64,000 bases of DNA from Nematopogon swammerdamellus (GCA_946902875.1 OX336358.1:15741694-15805693), one strand, 5' to 3'. Positions 10,380-20,075 are shown, numbered from the stretch's first letter. Notes: a model not told the origin generated them from the sequence alone. Translations and numbers: made by a program.

Positions 10380-10967
10380 ATAGTGCCGCAGAGCCTAGAC
10401 AGTGCCACAGAGTCTCCACTGTGCCACAGAGCCTCTACAGTGCCACAGAACCTCCAGAGTGACACGGAGCAACCACAGTGCCACAAAGCCTCCATAGTAA
10501 CACAAAACATCCATAGTGCCGCAGAACCTCCACAGTACCACAGAGCCTCCACAGTACCACAGAGCCTCCACAGTGCCACAGAGCCTCCACAGTGCCACAG
10601 AGCCTCCACAGTGCCACAATGCCTCCATAGTGCCACAGAAACTCCACATGCCACACAACCTCCAGAGTGACATGGATCCCCCACAGTGCCACAAAGCCTC
10701 CATAGTGCCATAGAACCTCCAAAGTGCCACAAAACATCCATAGTGCCGCAGAACCTTCAGAGTACCACAGAACCTCCAGAGTACCACAAAGCCTCCAGAG
10801 TGACACGGAGCAACCACAGTGCCACAATGCCTCCATAGTGCCACAGTAACTCCACAGTGCCACAGTGATTCCACAGTGCCACAAAGCCTCCATAGTGTCA
10901 CAGAACCTCCACAGTACCACAGAGCCTCCACGGTGCCACAGAGCCTCTACAGTGCCACAGAGCATAT
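10380..10967. repeat. 19-bp tandem repeat (minisatellite), about 30 units
   Basis: The dominant unit is CCTCCACAGTGCCACAGAG, repeated head to tail with point changes and a few length variants across about 590 bp. Because 19 is not a multiple of three and the unit has no stop on the minus strand, all three minus frames stay open for long stretches (10361-10741, 10395-10931, 10435-10971). They read as Leu-Trp-Cys-Gly-rich repeats. These are not credible genes. Confidence 0.95.
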
Positions 10968-11560
10968 ACAAATGTAAACGCTAGAACGATCGCTCAAAAT
11001 GGAACGGCGTAAGTGAAGCATCAATGAATACTGAAGTTGAGAATTTGTTGGTTAAAAATGTGTTTTCTCGCACATAAAATAAAATCAACACAGAGAACAG
11101 AGAAGATGGTTTCTTTCTGGTATTGCTGCCGCTCGAGTTGTAGCTCTCTGTTCCGAAGCTCGGCTATTGTTGGGTGTGCAATTTCGGGTTGATTGACGTG
11201 TGAGTTCGCCGACAAGGAATGTTTAGATTTCCACACTTTCTTTTTCGGCACATTTTTTTTGTTGGGTCTTTGCAAAACGCCGTCGTCGCGGGGAATTTCT
11301 TTGAGCGTCCGAGCCGCGAACTTGTAAATGGCATTTTTGTGTGCGGCAGATTGAAGAAAAACAAAACTTTGCTGCTAGCTCCTAACAGAATGCTCGGGAT
11401 AATCTATATAAAAATATTCTATTGTTAATTTTAATATAGATTTCTTGAACAAATAATATCAGTCCCTGTCGTAATGTTCGCCCATTACTGCGGAATATAG
11501 GTGCCACGTTAGTGCACGCTTTTGGTCGTGTCGGGCACACTGAAGTGTTTGGAAAATTAT
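10968..11560. other. Unassigned region with overlapping short frames
   Basis: Minus-strand frames 11021-11275 and 11164-11364 overlap in different phases. One contains IAELRNRELQLERQQYQKET, which has a charged, coiled-coil-like look. I do not recognise a family. It could be an old exon or transposon relic, or chance. Confidence 0.3.
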
Positions 11561-11997
11561 TCCTTTTTTACCCGACTGTTAACGCAAAGGAGGGTAAAAG
11601 TGTCGATTTTTTTATGTTTTCATTAATATCTATTAATCTATGTTTTTTTAATTATAAAAAAGTATTAATTTGTATTCCATAAAACGAGCCTTTATCATAA
11701 ATATGTCACATTCAGATGATAGACTTGAAACACTTTTTTTTTATTTTCTAATCTGTCCCTCAAAATTGAGCTTTCAAAAATTTACTACCCAATACAGGAA
11801 TAATAAGTGAATGACCCTGACATGATGAATTATGGATTAGAATTTAAGTTTCGAAAGGCCGAGTTTCTAACCCTATCTGCGCGGCGTCGTCGTCTACCAC
11901 TGCATTTTTTCTGCGGAATAGCTTGTACTTACAATCTAATTATTCCACAGGCCTAATAGGCCCGACTAAAACATTTTCTACCCAAATGTTGTCTTGT

Positions 11998-12306
11998 TTT
12001 TTTAGGTTTCCCTATCCCGTACGGAAGCCTATTACGAAGCCTATGCCGTCTGTCTGTCTGTCTGTCTGTCCGTCCGTCCGTCCGTCCGTCCGAGAGCTGG
12101 ATCTCTTGAACCGGAATAGGTAGCCCGTTGAAATTTTCACAGAACATGTGTTATTATGGCGGATATAACAACAAATAATAAATAAAAAATAGAAAAGTAG
12201 AAAATTAAGGGGGATTCCCATCCATGAAACGTGTTTTTTTTTCTATTTTTTTTTGTGGTGCGGAAACCTCGGTGCGCGAGTCCGACTCGCACTTGGCCGG
12301 TTTTTG
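11998..12306 (+). mobile_element. M-family (GTCY)n element
   Basis: TAGGTTTCCCTATCCCGTAC, CCTATTACGAAGCCTATGCC, a GTCT/GTCC tetranucleotide run (about 12048-12092), GGTAGCCCGTTGAAATTTTC, then GGTGCGCGAGTCCGACTCGC and CACTTGGCCGGTTTTT at the end. The order is that of the lepidopteran (GTCY)n-associated elements described as MINE or Helitron-like. The class assignment is from memory. Confidence 0.8.
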
Positions 12307-12412
12307 TTAATTCCATTTTATAAACATTTTAGAATAGAATAGTTTCTTTATTGCACACCAGCAAGAATTATACAAGAAAACAAACACAAATACGGATAGA
12401 AGAGCAATAGCG

Positions 12413-12660
12413 GATATTTTTTTAAATGAAAACTGACCCGGTTGCCTACATCACCTACAACATGCGTGATGTCATCCCATAACACCTTGGTGTACTAGGT
12501 GCCATGTCAGCGCTTCCCTTGATTTCATGTTGGCTGCACTGAACTGGACGGAAAACACCAACTATTTATATAGCCGTTTCGACCGACGTTTCGTTCAGTG
12601 CGGTGGTACCAACCAACCTGGCCGGGAAAAACCCTACCACCTAGTAAGGTAAGAAGGGAA
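12413..12660 (-). mobile_element. SINE-A (core and tail)
   Basis: The T-rich left end, CACCTACAACATGCGTGATG, ACTGGACGGAAAACACC, CAGTGCGGTGGTACCAACC and CTACCACCTAGTAAGGTAAG are in reverse orientation. The right edge runs into a 17-bp-arm hairpin of its own linker (AAGGTAAGAAGGGAAGG at 12646-12662 and its complement to 12680). Confidence 0.85.
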
Positions 12661-12768
12661 GGCCCTTCCCTTCTTACCTTGGCTACGAAAACATTCAACT
12701 GAACTTAATGCATTGCTGGCTGCCTGAACACAAGCAAGAACGTCAAGAAGTCAGTTCAAAAGATATAT

Positions 12769-13204
12769 AGGGTGACTGGTAATTCGATCTATTCCTTGAA
12801 AGGGGTTATACTAGAGGTTATATGGAACAAATTAAGTCCTATCAACTGGGGGTCGAAAATGAGCGGTTTCCGAGATATCGGGGTTTTAAGATTTTTTTTA
12901 AATTTATGACTTGTAATCGAAAAAAAAGTTTTAAAAAATATATCCTTATTTTTGGGCACTCCATTGATATTTATCTGAAAGCTGGTAAGTTACCAATCAT
13001 TTAAAAAAAAATATCGGCCCAACATTCTCAAAATATCAGAAATAAAAGGTCTTAAATGAATTTTTATTTTTATTTTTATTTAAATTTTTATTAAAAAAAA
13101 ATAGTTTTTCATTAAAAAAAACGAGTTAATGGGGGTTAAATGTTGTTCCAAATAACCTTTAGGATAACCCCTTACAAGGAATAGATCGAATTACTAGTCA
13201 CCCT
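12769..13204. mobile_element. TIR element (MITE), 436 bp
   Basis: The left end AGGGTGACTGGTAATTCGAT...TTCCTTGAAAGGGGTTAT and the right end ATAACCCCTTACAAGGAATA...GAATTACTAGTCACCCT are imperfect inverted repeats of about 43 bp. The internal sequence has long A and T runs and no coding content. TA-rich flanks suit a TA-targeting family, but the duplication is not resolved. The frame 12822-13004 is chance. Confidence 0.75.
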
Positions 13205-13287
13205 GTATGTAGGTAAGTATGTGTTTCTAATTTTTTTTATTATTTATTAAATTTCATATTATATATATCATAGTAAAACTTTCACGC

Positions 13288-13403
13288 CACGCCACTGGAA
13301 GGGACCTACAGTTTTACGTGGAATTAGAACCACGGTCAGTCTCCAACGGTCGAGCGGTCACCCATCCTAGTACTGACCGCGCCACTGAGCTACCGAGGCT
13401 GAC
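13288..13403 (-). mobile_element. SINE-A head fragment
   Basis: On the minus strand it gives CAGCCTCGGTAGCTCAGTGG, then CGCGGTCAGTACTAGGATGG and GTGACCGCTCGACCG, then the B-box-like region and ACGTAAAACTGTAGGTCCC. Here the 5S-like part follows the A box almost directly. Confidence 0.75.
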
Positions 13404-13639
13404 AATTGACATAAGGACAAAATATGAACCTGTAGAATATGTGTACGATTTGGCTGCAGTCAATTAACCCGCAAGACAGCCAACAATGACGTTCGTAAGT
13501 AGCCGAACTGTCGAACACGAATGGCTGCCAGGCGTGGAATAAATATTTTGATGGCACTTTTGTGATATCATTAGTCGCCATGACACTCACTTCTGTATAA
13601 CCGTGACTCACATGCCGAGGGACCGCGCGGGAGCTGGCT

Positions 13640-13826
13640 GCGAGGCAGAGATGTATCTAGGGGTATCTAAGCGTCGTATTAACGGTCTAGACAGCCTAGC
13701 AACAGTCCGCAAATCTGCTGGCATGGCACCTAACTGAGCGTGGTTTCGCGAGGAGAGGTGATTTTGGCTCTGTCGACTGCACCATTGGTCTCTCGGGACA
13801 GCCACCCATATGCTGGTTTACATAAA
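13640..13826 (+). mobile_element. J2-family LINE 3' end
   Basis: GCTGGCATGGCACCTAACTG, GCGTGGTTTCGCGAGGAGAG and GATTTTGGCTCTGTC match 21170-21300, 42760-42905 and 50165-50275. It ends TTTACATAAA directly before the G-run. The frame 13608-13805 is a shadow. Confidence 0.55.
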
Positions 13827-13833
13827 GGGGGGT

Positions 13834-13864
<31 letters not shown>
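13827..13864. repeat. Poly-G tract
   Basis: Six G, one T, then 31 uninterrupted G. It could form G-quadruplexes. Exact length in an assembly is unreliable. Confidence 0.9.
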
Positions 13865-13866
<2 letters not shown>

Positions 13867-13883
13867 CATAATATCTATTGGTG

Positions 13884-14105
13884 AACAGGTGCCATGTTGG
13901 TGCTTGATTTTGTACTGCCAGCTACATTATTGAACTGGACGAAAAACACGAACCATTTTCATATAGCGCGGTGGTTCCAATCCAGACCGGTAAACTCTGC
14001 CACGTAGTAAGGTAAGGGAAGGGACCTACACTACAGATGTACGTGAAGTCCGAACCACGGCCTCTTCGGTCGCACGGTCACCCATCCAAGTACTGACCGC
14101 GCCCA
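13884..14105 (-). mobile_element. SINE-A, diverged, with head
   Basis: GGTGCCATGTTGGTGCTTGA, GAACTGGACGAAAAACACG and GCGGTGGTTCCAATCCAGAC are followed by a head ending GGTCACCCATCCAAGTACTG ACCGCGCCC, cut within the 5S-like part. Many substitutions make this an old copy. Confidence 0.75.
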
Positions 14106-14159
14106 GAGGACAAATATCATTTTTCATATATTATATATTTTTCATATATTTCATATATA

Positions 14160-14424
14160 TTGTACCGTGTCGGGCCGGTACTTTAAAAGAATCGCCCCAC
14201 TGCATCTCTCCCCGTGTATGTCGTAAAAGGCGACTAAGGGATATGACTCCCTTCTTATATTACTAGGTGGTAGGGTTTAACCCGCCCGGGTTGGTACCAC
14301 CGCACTGAATGAAAGGTCGGTCGAAACGGCTATGTAAATAGTGTTTTCCGTTGTTATGGGCTGACATCACGGATGTTGTAGGTGATGTAGCCAACCGTGT
14401 CAGTTTCCATAAAAAAAAAAAAAA
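14160..14424 (+). mobile_element. SINE-A, headless form, core deletion
   Basis: Leader TGTACCGTGTCGGGCCGGTA ... CGACTAAGGGATATGACTCC, then core, then GTGTTTTCCGTTGTTATGGG, which shows a deletion of about 90 bp, and the A-run. Same subfamily as 2449-2780. Confidence 0.85.
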
Positions 14425-14990
14425 GTTATGCTACACACTGTTATACCTACTTTGTATTAGGAGCTAAGCGCTTATTGGCTAGGCTTTAAAACAGCACCAA
14501 TGTGTCCCTAGGCATAGGCACATTGAGCTGCGCCTAGGCCCTTTTCACCAAAGTTAATTGTAATATATTATATGTAGGTATATCGCTAAGTTGAAATAAA
14601 GATTTTCTATTTCTATTTCTAAATATCACCTGTAACATTGAGTTAATTATTTTAAGGCTGGACTTAGAGGGCGAGGACTATACTCCACAGCATCGACAAA
14701 AGATGAGCGACAGCAGTTAGCAGCCACTTCACTTTTATTAATGAGAGGTAGCCGAGGAATGCACTTTTATTCTTGATCAGGGTTCCGTCGTTCGCGCGCT
14801 TCCGTCGGTTTTTCACAAATTAGTGGAAATAAAGAACATCTATAAATTTGTAATATTTTATTGTTTTTCATATAGGATGTATAAAGTAAAGACGAACTTT
14901 GGAATTTTCGCCAGGACTTTTCCCAGTTTATTTGCAGTAAACCATAGATAAATAATATAGGGGGGGGGGGGGGATAGAGAGAGCGAAGCC
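14425..14990. other. Non-coding, nothing recognised
   Basis: There is no gene or repeat family match apart from a LINE-like end (GAAATAAAGATTTTCTATTT) near 14595 and a run of 14 G at about 14960-14973. Confidence 0.4.
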
Positions 14991-14999
14991 GTAAACAAT

Positions 15000-15400
15000 C
15001 TACCTAGTTGCCCTTGGCCAGTTTATTAATAAACTGGCCAAGGGCAACTAGGTAGGTAGATTAATATTTTTTTATTTGGACTTTAGGCAAAATAAAATAA
15101 GGAATATGCAAAGTGACAGAAGTAATAAACGTTATTAGTTCATAAAAAAAAAAGTACTGAGTATCAGTTATATATACATATATTAATTTAAGGAATTTTA
15201 GAATTCTTTTCTAGATCCTTCTCAAATAGGTCCTTCTCAAGTGGATCCTGGATAATTCTTAGACTACTAATTCTGTTATTCTTTATTGCTAAATTTCAAA
15301 TTTGGAAATTTAGCAATAAAGGTTCCCGACTACTACTGCGGCTAATAGCAAATTACATTATATGAAACCCCTCCAGGGTTTCATATAATGTAATTTGCTA
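15000..15400. repeat. Three successive hairpins upstream of an M element
   Basis: A perfect 56-bp palindrome (15000-15055, CTACCTAGTTGCCCTTGGCC and complement), a 17-bp-arm hairpin (15281-15321, CTTTATTGCTAAATTTC) and a 25-bp-arm hairpin (15346-15400, TAGCAAATTACATTATATGA...). The parallel copy at 17680-18260 keeps the sequence order but not the perfect arms. Together they look like the 5' part of a longer M-type element. Confidence 0.8.
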
Positions 15401-15404
15401 GCTT

Positions 15405-15655
15405 GTTTTTAGGGTTCCGTATCTGTCGTATGGGACCCTATTACTAAGCCTACGCCGTCTGTCTGTCTGTCCGTCTGTCCAATTTTCACAGAATATGTCT
15501 TATTATGGCCGATATAAAAACAAATAAAAAAAAGTAAAAAATTCACGGGGGTTCCCATAGAAGAAACCAAAAAGTGTTTGCGCGCGCGCCATCTACCGAA
15601 GTGATTATGAAGCATGACATTAACTAATATGAAGCATTTCATAACACGCCATCTA
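15405..15655 (+). mobile_element. M-family (GTCY)n element, partial
   Basis: TAGGGTTCCGTATCTGTCGT, GGGACCCTATTACTAAGCCT, a short GTCT run, CAGAATATGTCTTATTATGG and CACGGGGGTTCCCATAGAAG are present. About 45 bp between the microsatellite and AATTTTCACAG are missing compared with other copies. Confidence 0.8.
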
Positions 15656-15915
15656 GTTTATGGATAGCGTGACCAGTGGGATCGTTTCACCTACAAATAG
15701 GTGTCATGGACATTTTGTGATGCGATGGGGATTGCGAATGCCATGCCGGTCTAACAGGAGCCTTTCACGCCGCTTTTGAAAAGGCTGTACTTGAGAGTGA
15801 ATAGATGGGCAGAGAGTGCGATCTACATTTTCCCAGTTCTGTGAATAAAAGACCTACAGATCCGGTTGGTCCGCGATAGGTCGATTGAATAGGGAGTGCA
15901 TCCCCTGCCCAGCAG
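15656..15915 (-). pseudogene. J-family LINE C-terminus and 3' end
   Basis: ATGGATAGCGTGACC ... GTCATGGACATTTTGTGATG and GAATGCCATGCCGGTCTAAC match the J 3' end. The minus-strand sequence upstream encodes, out of phase with the reported frame, a RTNRICRSF-type Jockey C-terminus comparable to 41850-42240. It is cut at 15916 by the TIR element. Confidence 0.65.
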
Positions 15916-15916
15916 C

Positions 15917-17524
15917 CTAACCGTGGTAATTTTACTCGATCGACGAGTTCGAGCAAAATGAACGAGTAGGCATAATTGGTACCGTCGTAGCTGTCAAATG
16001 TACAAGTGAGTGAGTGCACGAAACGGTCACGTGGTCTACTCGAACTCGAACGTCGATCTAGCACATTTTGACAGTTATTGGTACCGTCGTACGAAATGTG
16101 AGCTCGAACTTCGAGTCATTTTGACGTATACGCTCACCCAAACACTCGATTGATCTTGATCAACTTTTGCGATAGTTTAGTAAATCTCAAAGTTGGTTAT
16201 ATGTTAAATTAACGATTCCTTTCATTGAATTTAGTGTAAAGGTATTTAAATATGTATTATTTTATTTATAAGTTGTTCATTCCTTTATTTTATTTTAGTA
16301 TTTACTCAAATAATATAGATCAAAAATACTAATAGGTACCTAAGTACCTATCACTAAAATAAAATAAGAATAAAGTCTGTACCTAGGTACATACATACAT
16401 ACATCACATCACACGCTATATCCCGACCATCATCCCGACAATCGGGGTAAGCAGAGTAATCGGTGTTGTGCTACACATACCTAACTACATCAAGCAGCAA
16501 GTAAGGCATGAAGACCCACCTCCTGCATGACTCGGTGGAAGGACCGTGACAATGTGACAGGTGGCTAGCCTGACGCCCTTTAGCACGGCATCAATAACCC
16601 TTAACCGCCTTTTATGACATGCACGGGGAGAGATGCAGTGGGGCTATTCTTATTAATACCGACCGGCCCACACGCACGGTACCGTAGTTAGTGCGTAATA
16701 AAGTCTTGTCTTCTAAGTAAGTACACGTCTCATATCAATTTGTCAGTACCTACCTAAGTATGTACCTACCTATGTAACTAATTTATAGGTGATCGGTAGT
16801 GGAGCTATAATGTATAACCAAATATGGTAATAATAGGTAGGTACATACAGGAGTTATTTATTTTTAGATAATTAGGTATCTACAGCAATGTATTACCCGT
16901 CGGAATATCTATATATGCATTATAGGCTAGGCACCTCGCCTCGAAGAAATGCGCTTCCCCCGCACTTCACCGCGGTCTCGCCTCGTTAGTACCGTTATCG
17001 GGGTATTTTTGTGGCTAGGTAATATGGCTGGAGGAAGGGCGGAGGGTTGAGGGGAAGAGATTCAAAATGAATGTCGTCATCTCATCACTCACACACCTGG
17101 CTGACCGACAACACGACCGACAACCAACATCGTGTGTGTTGCCACGATGTAATTTTTACTAAATACTAAATAGCTACTTTAAATATCAAGGTGATCAATT
17201 TATACTCGTTTTTCAAATTAGTCAATACTCTTTTTCTGTTTTAATTAACATAAAGATTCTGAAAAATAGTATACATACCATATTGACCGTTTGATACCTA
17301 GCAAAATGAGCGCTTTGCATTCTAGGTAGCATAATACATTTAGTAAACAAATTGTAATAGTGGCAAGACTGATAGATCGACACTCGATCGAGAATTCGTC
17401 ACTTGGTCGACACTCGCATACGTACTCACCTGCACGCCGGTACCAAAATAATTTGCCTCGTGCGACCGATCGAGTCGAGCGCGGCTCGAACTCGTCGTGC
17501 GAGTAAAATTAGCACGGTAGGGGT
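15917..17524. mobile_element. 1.6-kb element with diverged long terminal inverted repeats
   Basis: The left end CTAACCGTGGTAATTTTACT CG(A)TCGACGAGTTCGAG and the right end CTCGAACTCGTCGTGCGAGT AAAATTAGCACGGTAG are inverted copies. Similarity continues inwards (GGTACCGTCGT, GTGAGTGAGTGC, GTCGATCTAGCA on the left against GGTACCGGCGTG, GTGAGTACGTATG, GTCGATCTATCA on the right) for about 150 bp. The interior holds a Z fragment (16390-16690) and a 16920-17110 segment of unique GC-richer sequence. No transposase is seen. Confidence 0.65.
16390..16690 (-). mobile_element. Z-family repeat with SINE-A leader
   Basis: The (CATA)n start, CCCGACAATCGGGGTAAGCA, GAGTAATCGGTGTTGTGCT, GACTCGGTGGAAGGACCGTG and then TTATGACATGCACGGGGAGA and GATGCAGTGGGGCTATTCTT. 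The last two are the reverse complement of the SINE-A leader. This copy shows that the leader belongs to Z as well as to SINE-A. Confidence 0.75.
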
Positions 17525-17679
17525 CCTGTACGCGTAGTGCGGAGGTGGAATGGGGATGACGGAAACGCGTTCATTTGCATTAGAGATTGCCTTAGGCAAT
17601 AAGTCCGCCTTTTGTTGTATAATTTATATTAAACAATAAAGTATATTTAATAAACTAAAAATAAAAATAAATAAATAAG

Positions 17680-18310
17680 CAATCTACCTAGTTGGCCTTG
17701 CTCGGTTTATTAATATTAAAACTTTAGTAATTCTGTAATTATTTATTGGTAAATTTAAAATTTTGAAATTTAGCATTAAAGGTTCCCGACTACTGCGGCT
17801 AACAGTGGAAGGGAAGTAAGTTTGCCAGCCTCGATAGCTCAGTGGTGCAGACAGTCAACTGTCGCTATTGAATGTTAAAGCAACGCTGGGTGCGGTCGGT
17901 ACTTGGATGGGTGACCGCTGACCGTTGGAGGCTGACCGAGGTTCGGATTCCTCGTAAAACTGTAGGTCCCTTCCCTCCTAATCTTACTTGGTGGTAGGGT
18001 TTAACCCGCCCGGGTTGGTACCACCGCACTGAATGAAACGTCGGTCAAAACGGCTATGTAAATAGTTTGTGTTTTCCGACCAGTTCAGTGTAGCCGGCAC
18101 GATCAAAGGGGGAAGCACTGACATGGCACCTAGTTCACCCGGTGTTATGGGCTGACATCACGGACGTTGTAGGTGATGTAGCCAACCGTGTCAGTTTCCA
18201 TAAAAAAAAAAAAAGGGTTTCATATACTTAATGTAATTTGTTAGCTTGTTTTTCTATTTTTGTTAGGTTTTTTTACGCTGTCGGGTTTTTTGTTTAATTT
18301 TTAATAATCT
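17680..18310 (+). mobile_element. M-type 5' region interrupted by SINE-A
   Basis: CAATCTACCTAGTTGGCCTT, TTAGCATTAAAGGTTCCCGA and CTACTGCGGCTAACAG precede the SINE. GGGTTTCATATACTTAATGT and TTGTTAGCTTGTTTTTC follow it. This order equals 15000-15410 with the SINE removed. Confidence 0.7.
17821..18214 (+). mobile_element. SINE-A without leader, with full head
   Basis: It starts directly at the head: GCCAGCCTCGATAGCTCAGT, AAGCAACGCTGGGTGCGGTC, GGTACTTGGATGGGTGACCG, GAGGTTCGGATTCCTCG. Core, tail and A-run follow without gaps. The 5' end at the head suggests that transcripts can start there rather than at the leader. Confidence 0.9.
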
Positions 18311-18352
18311 GTTTTTAGGTTTCCGTGTCCCGTACAGAAGCCTATTACTAAG

Positions 18353-18383
<31 letters not shown>

Positions 18384-18672
18384 CGAGGGCTGTATCTCTT
18401 GAACTGTAATAGGTAGCCGGTTGTAACTTTCACAGAATATGTGTTACTATGGCGGATGAAACAACAAATAATAAAAATTAGAAAAAGTAAAAAATTAAGG
18501 GGGCCCCCATACAAGAAACATTTCATTAAAATAGATTAGTCACACTATTGAATAATAGATGGCGCCACAGGCTTTTATACACTGTAATGTTGAAAGACAA
18601 AAGATAGGCGGATAATAGCAGATAGATACGGAAACCTCCGTGCGCGAGTAGAACTCGCACTTAACAGATTTT
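18310..18672 (+). mobile_element. M-family (GTCY)n element
   Basis: TTTAGGTTTCCGTGTCCCGT, CCTATTACTAAGCCTCCGTC, GTCTGTCCGTCCGTCTGTCC, GGTAGCCGGTTGTAACTTTC and GGAAACCTCCGTGCGCGAGT ... CGCACTTAACAGATTTT. It is diverged at the right terminus. Confidence 0.8.
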
Positions 18673-18679
18673 TTATTTT

Positions 18680-19030
18680 ATTTGATGCGACACCGGTTTT
18701 TGTCATCTAAAGGGTTCCAATATCAATGCGTCTAATAGGCTGATCCGACGAAACCTTGAGTCCTTGGCTCGCTTACAACTTATTTTTTTGTCGTCGCGAC
18801 GAGATCCTTCGGGCTACCTCTCGCTACCGATGGACGACGGCGAAATTGCAAGTCATTTTTCGATAATTAGTTAATTTACAAACGTCAAAGTATCCATTGT
18901 TCTTGTTATATGGACCCCCCGTTTGCCTTTTTTTGTAACTTTTTGTACCATTAAGGTAGCAGTAGCAGTTCCACAGCGAAGCCGTAGATACAGGATATAA
19001 TAAAGGAGTTGGATGTTGGATTTATAAGTT
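18680..19030. other. Non-coding, nothing recognised
   Basis: I recognise no frame or family. A GC-rich patch (18790-18850) and a run of six C at about 18915 are the only notable local features. Confidence 0.35.
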
Positions 19031-19037
19031 CAGCTTT

Positions 19038-19320
19038 CAAAAATAGTTTTTAGGGTTCCGTATTCGTCGTACGGGACCCTATTACTGAACCTACGCCGTC
19101 TGTCTGTCTGTCTGCCAGTCCGAGGGCTGTGTCTCTTGAACCGTAATAGGTAGCCCGTTGAAATTTTCACAGAATATGTGTTATTATGGCCGATATAACA
19201 ACAAATCATAAAAACCGGCCAAGCGCGAGTCGCGCTCGCGCACCGAGGGTTCCTTATCGCCATGTCATGGTTAGCGCCACTCACGCCATCTATGGCGTGT
19301 TATGAAAGCCCCATAGTATA
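19038..19320. mobile_element. Two M-family fragments joined head to head
   Basis: A plus-oriented fragment (TAGGGTTCCGTATTCGTCGT ... TATTATGGCCGATATAACAA, to about 19208) is followed at once by a minus-oriented one starting AAACCGGCCAAGCGCGAGTC and GCACCGAGGGTTCCTTATCG. The middle of a single element is missing and the order is inverted. Confidence 0.7.
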
Positions 19321-19429
19321 TGTAATCACTAGTCTCGTAGAATCAGCGACTGCTCATGAACTTGAAAATAAGCACAATTTATTTTTTTTAATTAGAAAAA
19401 TGCCATGCGAAAATCATTGAAAAAAATAC

Positions 19430-19501
19430 ATTCCGGCCAGGATTCGAACCTGAGTCTCTAGCTTGAGCCGCCAACGCGATAACCAACTACGCGTCCGGGC
19501 C
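19430..19501 (-). tRNA. tRNA-like sequence or tRNA-derived SINE head (probably not functional)
   Basis: On the minus strand, 72 nt fold with 7+2+17+1+17+4+17+7 spacing: D-arm GCG-TAGTTGGTTAT-CGC, anticodon arm TTGGC-GGCTCAA-GCTAG, T-arm TCAGG-TTCGAAT-CCTGG. The acceptor (GGCCCGG with CCGGAAT) pairs at only four positions plus one wobble, and the universal U33 is G. The nominal anticodon would be CUC (Glu). T-runs downstream could end Pol III transcription. These defects favour a pseudogene or SINE head. Confidence 0.5.
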
Positions 19502-19980
19502 GTGACGTATTATCACCAAATTTTCGTTCTGTTGCATCTTCATGTCGCATAATTTTTGCGAACAGTTTGCACGGTTCCACGTTGAACCTTATGCTGTCGT
19601 CACCAAAGTCGTATTTGGCATCGGACACTAGAAGTTGACTTGAGGTTAAGTACAATTTGTTCATCATGCGGGTCACCCAAAATGTCCAGACCAATGACGT
19701 ATCAACATAAAAGCTCTTTGGTCCAGACATACAATTTGTCTTATCAGTTTGTTGCAGAACTATAAGCACAATCTATTAGGCCGTGGAACAAGTCCTCATT
19801 ACTGTAAGGTGTGGCAATAGGAAATAAGCATTCACGCACATTTACATAACATGCCCGCACAAACTCTCCATACATTTCTGGTCTGTTAGTATTGATACTT
19901 AGTTCCAAAGATATTTTCGAATGTCTTTGGACAGTTCTGTTGATGGAACGTCGTCGTGGCATTTTCCCCAGTAGTTCCAT
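19458..19980 (-). other. Two overlapping unrecognised frames
   Basis: The frame 19744-19980 (78 codons, containing YGEFVRACYVNVREC) overlaps in another phase with 19458-19769 (103 codons, containing KLFAKIMRHEDATERKFGDN). The second one ends inside the tRNA-like sequence. I recognise no family. They may be remains of one decayed coding segment or the body of a repeat. Confidence 0.25.
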
Positions 19981-20037
19981 GGTTTTTTTAAGGATGATAG
20001 TTTAAGTATTGTTTATTGTAAAATTTCATCCAAAGGT

Positions 20038-20075
20038 ATAGTGTTTTCATTTTACGAAGGCACGAGGGGTATGCA
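20038..20075 (+). mobile_element. Solo end of the 38359 foldback MITE
   Basis: TAGTGTTTTCATTTTACGAA GGCACGAGGGGTA repeats the terminal inverted repeat of the element at 38359-38597. No matching right end lies nearby, so only one terminus survives. Confidence 0.7.

Noticed and set aside
10361..10971. Three long overlapping minus-strand frames (126-178 codons) and plus-strand frames
   Set aside because: They are the 19-bp satellite read in every frame. No start context, no domain, no codon bias.
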